A stretch of DNA of 64,000 nucleotides from Topomyia yanbarensis. Its lineage: Eukaryota > Arthropoda > Insecta > Diptera > Culicidae. Within the stretch, counting starts at the first letter, position 1; each line of letters begins with the position of its first letter. The stretch spans positions 95,243,870 through 95,307,869 of the forward strand of contig NC_080671.1 in the NCBI RefSeq assembly GCF_030247195.1, written 5' to 3'. This document shows, piece after piece, positions 33,503 through 44,252 of the stretch. The notes beneath the pieces are model-generated. The model did no database searches, was not told where the DNA came from, and saw only the letters and a program-made list of their open reading frames with translations. The translations under genes and the position numbers were made by a program.

Positions 33503-34701
33503 TTTTTTTTATTTCGTTTATTTGACACGGCTCAAAGCGGCAGCTTAACGGAGCCGTGGATCTTTTATGTGTTTACAATATGTAAAAAATAAAAATATAA
33601 TCAAATATTATTGTTTGTCCGTTGGATCTCGTGCGCGCAACTTTTTAACCTTCTTTCGCGGTTCGCCTACTGCGTCATGGGGACCGTTTAATTCTCTCCT
33701 GTCCTCTGTATCAAGGTCATCATCGTTAAAAGTGCCTTGGTGCTCGCGACCAGATGTTCTTTCCTGCTTCTTGCACTTACGGGTGACCAATGTAAATCCG
33801 TCGTCATTCTTATTATCTTCATCACCGATGTTACTTACAGCTGTTTCAGGGGTGCTGGTTGCTGCTTTGGCAGTTGTCAATATGGACTGAACAGCTGCCA
33901 CAAATTTGGCAACCGTTTGTGGTTCAGGTATTGGTATTGAAAATTCTTTTTTGGGTTGGTTTTCCGTGGATTCGTTGGCAATCGGTAGCGATACATTCTC
34001 CTCTGTATCTTCCGCGCAAGGTTGTCCGTGGTGTGCGGTCTGATTACAATACTTACACGTAGGAGTTTGCCCCTCATGGGTGCACAACGTAGTTTGATGA
34101 ATAGTAGCTTCGTGGGTTTTAAGTTTTATAGTCAAGTAGGAGGGGATAGGTCTTTCGATCCGCATCCTCACCACAAGAACCTCATTAGGTGTACTCGGGA
34201 AGAAATTTCTCCACGTATCACGTGTAACGGATTCTACTTCTCCGTATTGCGACATGTATTTTGCGATTAGATCAGGAGGGGTACGTGGTGATAGGTCATG
34301 TAATTTTATATCTACATAGTCTTTTTCTATATACACGGGAATCTTAATTCCAACTTTAAGTTGTTCTGCAAAACGAAACGTTCGGCTTGTGCTAACGTGT
34401 TGAATGATATGAGCACTACATTGCGAAGATGATGATACTGTAGATACATAACCTCCTTGAGCTTTAGCTGCATCTTCACCTTCAGCAGGTATTCCACTTC
34501 ACGAAAACTCAATCTTATTGAACAGAATTTAAAGTCAACGACCGCTGTGTTGGGTCGGAGCAGAGATTTTTCGTCAACTTTACTCAGCAAGAATAAATTA
34601 AAAGTTTCCTTTGTTCTCGAGACAATGCACACTAGATCGAGAGGTAGCTAGTTGTTGTTCACTTGGTTCGATTGACTTGGGCAGAAGTAGAAAGTAGACT
34701 G
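33503..34701 (-). mobile_element. ORF1-only LINE (HAL1-like), poly-A tail, 10-bp target duplication
   Basis: The minus-strand unit starts CAGTCTAC at 34701. It has a short leader, an ORF1-type gag-like gene, and a 3' end (GAGCCGTGTCAAATAAACG) closing in an A-rich tail (complement at 33503-33515). CATTTCTTAT directly flanks both ends (33493-33502, 34702-34711). No endonuclease or reverse transcriptase is present between ORF1 and the tail. Because the target duplication encloses the whole 1.2-kb unit, it integrated in this form. It must have been mobilised in trans. Confidence 0.85.
33608..34632 (-). pseudogene. LINE ORF1 (gag-like RNA-binding protein), one frameshift
   Basis: Two overlapping minus-strand frames (34632-34327 and 34336-33608) join through a single indel near 34345. 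The N-terminal half has the layout of mosquito LINE ORF1 proteins (YLQYHHLRNVVLISF, then VDIKLHDLSP and TWRNFFPSTPNE). A single CCHC zinc knuckle follows (CKYCNQTAHHGQPC, C-x2-C-x4-H-x4-C, about 34035-34075). The C-terminus is acidic, then strongly basic (RKKVKKLRARD). ORF1 proteins of this type bind element RNA into ribonucleoprotein particles. The total length is near complete for an ORF1. Confidence 0.85.
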
Positions 34702-34711
34702 CATTTCTTAT

Positions 34712-35915
34712 GATGTAGATCATCATTATCGATTATCGAATTTGGAGCATGTTTCGCCATTTGTGCATTTCCAGATGTACTTCTTAATAGTATTTCATTA
34801 TAGGTACTACAGATACTCGTATTTACCTCTGACCGCGCCGAGATTGATCAACCTTTAGCCGTTGTCGTTTATGTTTGATTGGAGGCCCTTCTTACCAGTA
34901 ACTGGATAAAATAATTCTTCATTTGCCTCCCCTGATGATTAGGCTTTACGTCATGTTTTACGCCATGTCCGTAGATTTTGGTGGTCGTCTGGCATTTAGA
35001 TTAATTGCGGTTGCCATACGCAGTTTACATGCGAAATGTAGTTTGGTTTCGACAGTTTGTCTTCAGCTGCTTTACGAAACCCATTTGCTTCCTGCATCTG
35101 CACTGCGAAAAACCATACCAATATGTACGATTCTTTATAAATTTTCAAATTTACCTGATTAATCTCTATTGAACGATATTCCGCGTGGATTAGGACATCA
35201 AAGAGGCGAGTCAGCTATCTGAACCCCAGTCTATTTCCAACTATCAAAGACAACGGTCACGATACTCAGTGTCCTATTAGCATTTGCCCGAAACACTGTG
35301 AAGCGAACCACAAAACAGTTGGTTGTCTTGCTATGTGCACGGATCAAATATACGAAATATAAAACTCATCTGGATAAAAAATATCGAACATCAACAACAG
35401 AACAGGCAGAAAACATCAGGTTTGATTCATTTCTACAAAATTACAAACAAATTTTCATTTGCAAATGAGATAATATATTAAATTTTATTCGAATGATAGT
35501 TGGTATATGACTTTTGTTGGATTTCTTAATTTGAACTATATTAAAGTAATCAGATGATTTCGGGATGAATGCGGGATGCGCTCACGGAACCTATTGAAGT
35601 TGAACATTTCCAAAATATCTGCACAATTTTCGTTGGACAATGACGTGAAAATTCATGAGCTGATCCATACTAGTACTATTTTCAAATTCATCGTTGAAGT
35701 CTGAATATATTGCCTCAATTTGCACGTTTCGCAACGTTATTCGGAGATTGGGTACCATGACTCCAAACCTTTTATAACTGCTTTGTACAATATCAACATT
35801 TCTGAAGTACTTTTAAATAAAAATCATTTAGGAAAATTCTGTACAGTTTTCGGGACGTCTGGCCATAGATAGTATAGCCAGTTTGCTTGTAGCCTTCGTG
35901 GAAGCAGGTGTCAAA
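34712..35915. other. No supported gene
   Basis: The frame at 34923-35162 (+) has no recognisable domain. The rest is AT-rich, with no defined repeat ends. Confidence 0.4.
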
Positions 35916-36700
35916 GTTGGCGTGGGGTATATTTGTACCCCAGTGTACGGTTGCCGTTAGTATTTCGTCAGGTTTCGTGCTGTCAGTGGAAATGTGATTC
36001 GTGACAATACCAGTTTAAATACTGGTTGTTTTACTACGGTAGTAACAATTAGTATTATATAATCGTTTTCAATCGTTTATTTTATTAATTCAATTTAATT
36101 TTGAAGCGGAACAAAAAATCGTTCTCATTTTTGCTGATTTTTATTGTTTTATTGCTAATTTTTTATAGTTTTTCAAAGCAATGGCAAGCATAATTTGCGC
36201 ACAATAACAGCTGTGATAGTAACATTGCGTGTTACCAATGTATCACTGGCCAGAAATATGTTGTTCATTTCAATTTCATGGTATTTTCCAAAACTCGATT
36301 TTTGAACTTTCACTCTTCAAAATAATCGCAGTTTTTCAAAAATATCGAAATTCCATTTTATACCGTATCAAGATCATTCTTTCAACTTTTAGAATCATTT
36401 GATTTTTTTCAAATTGGTTGAAAATTTACAAATTATAGTAATTTGTGTGAAAAAAGTCAAAACACCTTTTCACTTTTTATTTTGTTCAAACCAATTTATG
36501 TATCATTGATTCAAAAATTTCGTATTTTTACTTACACAACTGTTTTCTCAATTAAAAAACGAAGAAAATGGCGTATTATACATTTCTTTTGTTTGCATTT
36601 TTAGCTGCGAAAATTGCGATCAAACGCGTGGGGTACATTTGTACCCCAGTGCAACGTTCTAGGATGGAAAACGCAAGTGCAACGTTCTAGGGTTAATGCT
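35916..36700 (+). repeat. Pair of direct repeats carrying an 18-bp near-palindrome
   Basis: GCGTGGGGTA.ATTTGTACCCC followed by AGTG occurs at 35920-35945 and again at 36627-36651. Both include a near-palindromic GGGGTA..TACCCC core. After the second copy, GTGCAACGTTCTAGG is itself repeated twice (36649-36694). The interval is AT-rich and non-coding. Could be ends of an old element or two copies of a short repeat. Confidence 0.55.
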
Positions 36701-37539
36701 CAAAGTGCTTTTGCAGATTCTCCATTTTAAGACTAACAGCACAGAGAACAGACATTCATGATCGATCAAATTTATTAATAAAACGTGTTTGAATTAATAT
36801 ATGATAAAACACTAGCGCCGCCAAACCAACTTATCCCAATTATCCGTCAAATTCATTCGGGAACCGATTCAAAATCCTGAATGGATTATGTGTGGAATCT
36901 TGCTCAAAGAAAACAACTGATTTCGACTCAATCGTTTGATGCATTTGAGCTGGAATTCATACTGAATCCACTCAGAAGTCCGAACCAGTTCCGGAATTAT
37001 TTGACTGGGTAGAGGTATAACCGCTGTCAATTCAGTCGAACTCAGCCACTAAAAACATGACGACAGTAGCGCATCTGGTGAAGATATCTCAACTACCTTC
37101 GAAGCCGTTAGGGATTCGTACACAAGTTGTATGATGAAGATGGACGTCTGTTCTCTGTGCTTACAGTATGTAAAAAAATTAAGACACCTCTTTATCGTTC
37201 CAGTATTTTTGTTCATAGGAAAGGTTTGTTGTATTGTACGATGAGCATACTTTTTAAATTTTTGATTTACCGTTTCAAAGCCAACAATTAAAAAATTAAT
37301 AAATTTGTCGTCGTAATAAAGTGTGGCAGTCAAGTAGTGGTAATGGGATACAATAGAAAAGAACGAGGATGTCTTTAACTATTTTGCATACTGTACGCTT
37401 AACTAAGATGTTTTCCCAATAGAAAAAATATCCGTGAATCGCTGTTGGTAGCCTGTTTCAAAAGTACAACAAGATGAATCCGTAGATTTCCGTAGAAAAC
37501 ATTCTATTTCCGTATTACCTTCAAATCCGTAGATCTACG
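36701..37539. other. No supported gene
   Basis: The frame at 37049-37333 (-) is Ile/Phe/Lys-rich without a recognisable domain. CCGTAGATTT words recur at 37480-37535, possibly a small degenerate tandem repeat. Confidence 0.4.
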
Positions 37540-38245
37540 GAGATTTCTGTTGATCTGACATCACTGCTGAGCTTGTCCGGCGAAATACGTTCTTTAAATA
37601 GTCGATGATGACGTCATTCATAGAAGCGTAGCGCGCTAGGTACACAAATCTGTCGTGCCGGATTTGGCAAGCGCTATCTTCTGTGCACAGAAAAAAATAT
37701 TTTGTGATTTCTTCAACGAATTTTATTGTCATTTTACACGTGGATTGAAAATTACAGTTTCTTTAAACGGAAAACCACTTCAATGAATGTTTATTCGAAT
37801 GTTGCTATAAAATGAATGACATGTAATATTACACGAATGAAAGTGTAAAATTGTATGCTTTTTGATGCTCCAATTTAGTGCATTGATTTTAACGTAATTT
37901 TCAATCAAATTTTTTATTCAATCTTTGTATGTTTACATTCGTATTGATTTACATGTCGTTTAGATTTCATTTTTTGGTGTGTGAGTAAATGCGCGATATT
38001 TTGACTAGGTAGTACATTATTTCAATTTTTAATGCCATGATATCAAAAATCTTTTGGTTTATCTATTGGAAGCTATTCTTAGAAGTATTTCGAGGCTATA
38101 TGCGCAAAAAAATTGAAAATTTATCGTGCGACGGCTGAATTATATGCGTTTAAAATTGGACCACTTTTCGTTACATACTATTTTTGTAGAATTTGCAAAG
38201 TGCACCCCCATATCGAAAACAAAGACGTAGTCCTACGTCAAAAAC
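37540..38245 (+). repeat. Duplicated unit, copy 3 (right third), carrying a MITE
   Basis: Sequence at 37590-37681 and 37984-38245 matches 22090-22440 closely (GTAGCGCGCTAGGTACACAA, AATGCCATGATATCAAAAAT, GACGTAGTCCTACGTC end). The two halves are separated only by the 294-bp MITE, so copy 1 serves as the empty site. Confidence 0.85.
37686..37979 (+). mobile_element. 294-bp MITE, CACAGAAAA..TTTTTTGGTG ends, TGTG flanks
   Basis: The boundary is fixed by comparison with the uninterrupted copy at 22186-22189. TGTG flanks both sides (37682-37685, 37980-37983) and the ends form short imperfect inverted repeats. Because the terminal bases are themselves TG/CA, a 2-bp duplication is also possible. A partial inverse copy lies at 25770-25990. 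No coding content. Confidence 0.85.
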
Positions 38246-39029
38246 CCAGTCTTGAGAACAATTAATGGTAATCGATTATTGGTTAATAGTCTCACAACAT
38301 AGACACATTTAACAGTATTAAGATAGCTACGAAAGCGAAAATTGTTTTAATGGAAACTACTTTCAACGGGGTTTATTAAAATTTGTCCGATTTTAACACA
38401 ACCCATCAGAAGTTATAAAAAACTTCTGCATTCAAATTAAAAACCTAAACTGTATTCTACTTCTTTCCGAATATGTATCTGATATAACCTACCCTTTTTT
38501 ACTTTGAAAATATTATTTTTGAGTTTTTAAGCAACTGCCGATTTTCATTGTAAAACCCAGGGAAAGTGGATTGCGCAGGTTTTACATTTTGTAGCGAAAG
38601 AACATTAGTGCAATCCTTCCCTCGGTGGTTACCAATGAAAAGTATCATAAGCTATTTGTATAGAGTGTGAAACTAATTCGATGCGGTTTCTTCCCACGGA
38701 CATGAATCCAACGATCTACCCTAAACTACGACTTTTTTTTAAAAAAAACAAGACACACTTCATTGATAATGGCGTATACGTAACACCGAACTCCGAAATC
38801 AATGAAGAGATAATGCGAACATTGCATCCAAACTCAAAAGAACCTCGAAGCTCTACCATGGAAACGATGCCACAAAACTCCAGCCACTCTAGATGATCCC
38901 ATTCTGCTTCTGCGAGAATGAATCACGCGCCACATACAATAACCCAAATACTGCTATAAGCCTGCCATTGTCTACGAATCCATCCATTCTGATTTTCTAT
39001 AGAACTCCAAGTTTTCCTCCCTTGGATTG

Positions 39030-39518
39030 TTAGTTGGTTTGGCTTTTTTTCCCGGCAAATATACGCCCATCTGTAAAAGCTGCACAGTGGATCCCTTTCA
39101 GCGTGCTCTCAACCGTTGCATAATCTTCAGTCGTGCGAACAAAGGTCCTTATCGCATAGAGCACACCGCACGAATCAACCACAACCACCGCCAATAATGC
39201 CAAAAAGTGAAAATGTGGTTTGAAGCTTGCTTGATTACGGCCAGAGAGGGTTGGTGCGGGGAGGGAGGGGGAAGTGATGCAACCACCTGAATCGGAGATG
39301 GAAGAACACAAACGAAAACCATTCCCAGCCATGGGTTCGGCTCGCCGCCCGCGCCGTCCTGCTTTAGCCACATAGCCCCAAAACGTGCACGCAAACAACG
39401 AAACAACTAACAACACATTGCACAAGTGTTCCACGGCACGTTCTACCATGAGCAACGGGAAATCCGGTCGGAACTCGAGTCCGGTGGCCACTATCAAAGC
39501 AGGTAGTGTACTATTCAT
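39030..39518 (-). CDS. Unrecognised 162-codon open frame
   Basis: The minus-strand frame starts MNSTLPALIVATGLEF. It contains a hydrophobic stretch (LCNVLLVVSLFACTFWGYV, about residues 32-50) that could span a membrane, a basic turn (KAGRRGRRAEP) and a second hydrophobic run (FLALLAVVVV). The region is more GC-rich than its surroundings. I do not recognise the family. A shorter plus-strand frame overlaps, and no splice sites or repeats clarify it. It may be an exon of a host gene or a chance frame in GC-rich DNA. Confidence 0.2.
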   Translation of the reverse strand: MNSTLPALIVATGLEFRPDFPLLMVERAVEHLCNVLLVVSLFACTFWGYVAKAGRRGRRAEPMAGNGFRLCSSISDSGGCITSPSLPAPTLSGRNQASFKPHFHFLALLAVVVVDSCGVLYAIRTFVRTTEDYATVESTLKGIHCAAFTDGRIFAGKKSQTN

Positions 39519-39924
39519 GTTGATGTTCGTTTTGAAAAGAGTCAGTGCGGTAGGGTGCAGTAAATTGGTTGGAAATTGCCAAACTTGGAAATAATAACTG
39601 CGAACGTTTCAGGTAGTAGTTTTTTTTCTCACTTTTTCTATTCTGGAGCTTTATAAGCGTTTTCACCGTTTATGTGTTATGGGTTTCTCGATTAGCAAGT
39701 CAATTGTTTTTGATTAATTCTACTATTATTACTGAAATCTTTTTAAGGAACTCTACGTCTGCTATCGACATAACTTGTAACGCTAATGTTAAAGTACATC
39801 GAACGATGTTAAAACAGAAATGAAAACAACCGTTACCGACTACAACATACTTTGCATCTTGATCAAAGGATACATTTATATTCCTGGTTTATCCTTCAAT
39901 CTTTTATTTTATTCCAACTGTTTC

Positions 39925-39973
39925 GAACTAAACAGCGGAAGCAATTTTTCGAAACGTTTCCGCTGTTTAGTTC
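39925..39973. repeat. Perfect 16-bp inverted repeat with 17-nt loop
   Basis: GAACTAAACAGCGGAA at 39925-39940 and its exact inverse at 39958-39973. Isolated hairpin with no associated gene visible. Confidence 0.85.
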
Positions 39974-41239
39974 TGTGTTCAGTTCCATTTACCCGCTAAA
40001 CGTTGACGGAAAATAATCATTCTACATTGTTGTTCCCGTGTATACGTCGCGCACTTGGCAAACTAATCCGCCTTTCTCGCATCTTCTCAAACTTCCGCAA
40101 GATGCCATTCTTTTGAAAATGAAAACTTTTGCATTTTGGCTGATCAAATTCCAACGAGGAGAAACATTTTCAACCGGTTGGCATTATTAGTTTCCCGTAG
40201 CTTGGTTTTATGTCACTCAGAAGTAGTCAACGGTTTCACGGCAAGCGCATAACGTCTTCCAGCTGTTAGTAAAATTTCTGCTCACCCGCTGCTGCAGTGT
40301 CTTTGATTGGAGCACATAATTTTTGGCCGGAAAAAGGCCCTCGGATGCAGAGGCTCATAAGCTGTTCCACTTCATTTGCAGTAAAACGAGTTGCTAGATG
40401 TCCCAAGTATCGTATACTTTCATTTTCATAAACACACTTATTCGCAGCACTTTGCCAACGTGTGTCCTACAGGCACTGGCGCGCGCACACACACAGTCGC
40501 AGTACCATATTTTCTACTGCTCTGATCCCTGAGGGCGAATGCAATTTTCACATCCGGACGCACACACAATGGAATGGCCGGAACATGCTTCTTTGTGCCG
40601 GTGAAAAGCTTCCATATGGTGTAGGTATTCAGTTTTAGTAAGGGATGCATCTTTGCACGCTCATCTTTCGGAGCTAGTTATGCACAAAGCCCACCTAGCA
40701 GTGTGTGTGGGATTATTTACGTAAGTCGGCAGCGTGGTTGTTTCATTGGAGAATTAGCAGGGAATTGAAGTAAATAAAACCAGGGGGTTTTGGACAAATA
40801 AATGAGCGAACATTATCGGATTTGGTTTCATTTATTGTCATCTAGGTTTCTAACGTTAACCCGTTTCATTGTGTAGTATTAATACCGATGACTGGAGATA
40901 CTCACTGAATTAAATTTTGAAATGTTCCAAAACTAAGACAATAGAAACTAAAAATCTGGAGCATATGTTTTCTAGCTATTGTACATCGACGAATTATTGA
41001 TTTCAAACTTGATTTTAATCATTTACTTACAAGTTACAATTTACTCTAATTACAACGATGGATATTTTAGAGTTTAAGTATTTATGGGCCAACCAAATAT
41101 TGCAGTCTCTGGCGCTGCTAGAAAAGGAAAGATGTTCTGAACTACAATTTGTGAATGCGTAAACAAGGATCAACTCCTATTTTCTTGATCAGGCGTTACT
41201 ATTACCAGTTTTGTGGCATGATGCCGACACAGTTTTATG

Positions 41240-44115
41240 ATTCATTTATTTAGTTCAACATCAATTCCATGATAACACTGAATCAACAATTTGCCTCCAC
41301 AATACTCGATTTGTAGCTGCAGCTCTCCAACGTCGGTTACGCCCAACACTCACCAAATCACGTTCCACCTGGTCCGCCCATCGTGCTCTCTACGTTCCTC
41401 GCCTTCTTGTACCAACCGGATCATTAGCGAACACCATCTTTGCAGGATTGTTGTCCGGCATTCTTGCAACATGCCCTGCCCACCGTATCCTTCTAGCTTT
41501 GGACACCTTTTGGATACGGGGTTCGCCATAGAATGCAGCGAGCTAGTGGTTCATCCTCCGCCGCCACACACCGTTCTCCTGCACACCGCCGAAGATCGTC
41601 CTTAGCACCCGTCGCTCGAAAACTCTTAGCGCTTGCAGGTCCTCATCGAGCATGGTCCAAATCTCGTGCCCGTAGAGAACCACCGATCTTATAAGCGTTT
41701 TGTACATGGTGCATTTGGTACGGGGGTGAATCTTTCTCGACCGCAGTCCAAGAAGCCCATAGTAGGCCTGACTTCCACTGATGATGCGTCTTCGGATTTA
41801 ACGGCCCACGTTATTGTTAGCCGTTAATAGGGATCCTAGGTAGACAAAATCCTCCACTACCTCTAAGGTATCCCCGTCGATCGTAACGCTGTTTCCTAGC
41901 CGGATCCTGTCGTTTTCGGTTCCGCCTACCAGCATATACTTTGTTTTGGACGCATTGACCAGCAGTCCGACCTTCGCTGCATCGCGTTTCAGGCGGGTGT
42001 ACAGGTCTGTCACCGTTTCAAATGTTCGGGCGATGATGTTCATGTCGTCCGCGAAGCATACAAATTGGCCGGATTTCGTAAAGATCGTGCCCCGGCTGTT
42101 GAGCCCAAGCTCGTCGCATCACACATTCCAGAGCGATGTTGAATAGTAGACACGAGAGTCCATCACCTTGTCTCAGTCCTCGTCGAGATTCGAGTGGACT
42201 GGAAAGTTCACCCGAAATCCTTACGCTGTTTTGTACACCGTCCGTCGTTGCTTTGATCAGTCGAGTCAGCTTCCCGGGAAAGCTGTTTTCGTCCATGATT
42301 TTCCATAGCTCTACGCGGTCGACACTGTCGTATGCCGCCTTGAAGTCGATGAACAGGTGATTCGTTGGGACCTGGTATTCACGGCATTTCTGGAGGATTT
42401 GCCGTACGGTGAAGATCTGGTTCGTTGCCGACCGGCCATCGATGAAGCCGGCTTGTTAACTTCCCACGAACTCATTTACTTTAGGTGATAGACGACGGAA
42501 GATGATCTGAGATAGCACTTTGTAGGCGGCATTCAAAATGGTGATCGCTCGGAAGTTCTCACACTCCAGATGGTCGCCTTTCTTGTGAATTGGACAGATC
42601 ACCCCTTCTTTCCACTCCTCCGGTAGCTGTTCGGTTTCCCAGATCCTGACTACTAACCGGTGCAGACAAGTGGCCAACTTTTTCGGGCCCAACTTGATGA
42701 GTTCTGCTGCGATACCATCTTTGCCAGCTGCTGTGTTGTTCTTGAGCTGTAGGATGGAATCCTTAACTTCCCTCAACGTGGGAGTTGGTTCATTCCCGTC
42801 CTCAACTGCACTGACGTAGTCAAATCCTCCGTTGCCTTGGTCATCTGTAGCTACATTGTCCTCGCCCTTCAGGTGCTCGTCGAAGTGCTGCTTCCACCTT
42901 TCGATCACCTCACGGTTGTCTGTCAGCAGGCCCCCGTTCTTATCCCTACATATTTCGACTTGCGGCACGAAGCCTTTGCGGGATGCGTTGAGCTTCTTGT
43001 AGAACTTCCGTGTATCTTGAGAACAGCACAGTAGTTCCATTTCCTCGCATTCCGCTTCTTCCAGGCGTCGTTTTTTTCTCCCGGAAGAGGCGTGTCTGCT
43101 GCCTCCGCTTCTGTTTGCATCGCTCCACATTCTGTCGGGTTCCATGCTGCAGCATGACCACTCGCGCTGCATTCTTCTCTTCAAAAACCGCTCTGAACTC
43201 CTCGTCGAACCAATCGTTCCGTCGTCTCCGTTCCTCGTACTCGACAATGTCCTCAGCTACGTTGTTGATGGCTGCTTTTACTGCTCTCCAGCAGTCCTCT
43301 AGATGGGCCACGTCGAGCTCTCCCTCGTCCGGCAACGCTGCCTCGAGGTACTGCGCGTATGCAGTGGCGACATCTGGTTGCTTCAGTCGCTCCAGATCGT
43401 ACCGAGGCGGCCGTCGGTACCGTACATGATTAATGACGGATAGTTTTGGGCGCAATTTAACCATCACCAGGTAGTGGTCAGAGTCGTTGTTAGCGTCACG
43501 ATAGGTCCTGACGTCGAAAATGTCGGAGAAGTGCCGTCCATCGATCAGGACGTGGTCGATTTGCGATTTCTTCTGTAGCGGTGATCTCCAGGTGTAACGA
43601 TAAGGCAGTGCTGGAAGAAGGTGCTACGAATGGCCATGCTCTTGGAGGCGGCAAAATCAATGAGTCGAAGGCCGTTCTCATTCGTCAGCTGGTGAGCGCT
43701 GAACTTTCCAATCGTCGGTCTGAATTCCTCCTCCTGGCCTATCTGAGCGTTTAAGTTCCCAATGATGATCTTGACGTCGTGGCTTGGGCAGCAGTCGTAT
43801 TCTCGATCGTGCTGCGCGTAGAAACCGTATTTGTAATCATCGGTGCTTCCGGAGTGAGGGTTGTGCACGTTTATTATGCTGATGTTGAAGAAACGGCCCT
43901 GGATCCTCAACCTGCACATTCTTTCGTCGATCGGCAACCAACAGATCACGCGCCTTTGCATATCGCCTATCACAATAAAAGCTGTCCCTAGTTCATGTGT
44001 GTTGCCGCAGCTCTGGTAGATGGTATAATTACCTCTAAACGTTCGCACAATGGATCCTGTCCAACACACCTCCTGCAGTGCTACGATTCCGAACCCGCGG
44101 TCCTTGAGAACATCG
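41240..44115 (-). mobile_element. Second RTE-type LINE, minus strand, nearly full length
   Basis: Runs from the endonuclease (from about 44115, ALQEVCWTG) through reverse transcriptase to a 3' end near 41240 with A/T-rich tail sequence. It is related to, but distinct from, the plus-strand RTE at 8.4 kb; shared motifs are obvious throughout the RT. The 5' edge begins within the endonuclease, so it is slightly 5'-truncated. No clear target duplication is seen. Confidence 0.85.
41300..44115 (-). pseudogene. RTE endonuclease-reverse transcriptase polyprotein, frameshifted
   Basis: In order: AP-like endonuclease (IINVHNPHSGSTDDYK, IIIGNLNAQIG, DSDHYLVM; 44115-43450); a Lys/Glu/Arg-rich linker (43450-42950); RT with KNNTAAGKDGI, ECENFRAITILNAAYKVLSQ, FIDFKAAYD, GLRQGDGLSCLLFN and the catalytic FADDMN box (about 42040); then the C-terminal region (GHEIWTML, to about 41300). 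At least three frameshifts break the frame (near 43545, 43075 and 42050), plus a stop after EFVGS at 42458-42456. It keeps the ECENFR segment that the 8.4-kb copy has lost. Confidence 0.85.
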
Positions 44116-44252
44116 GTATGTAACCCCTTAATTTATTCAGTTTATTCGAGGTATTATTCGTGCAGAACTCGAAACTGTGTTCATCCCACGTCTAGTTGGA
44201 TGCCTACGTCGCATGAGTTCTACAAACTAATGAATGATCCATCAGTGATACG

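Larger units (their letters stand above)
38250..41235. other. Mostly unannotated; GC-richer patch at 39.0-39.6 kb
   Basis: I could not support a gene in this 3-kb stretch. The 39.0-39.6 and 40.4-40.7 kb parts are less AT-rich, with open frames on both strands but no recognisable domain. No mobile element with definable ends was found apart from a small hairpin at 39925. Confidence 0.35.
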
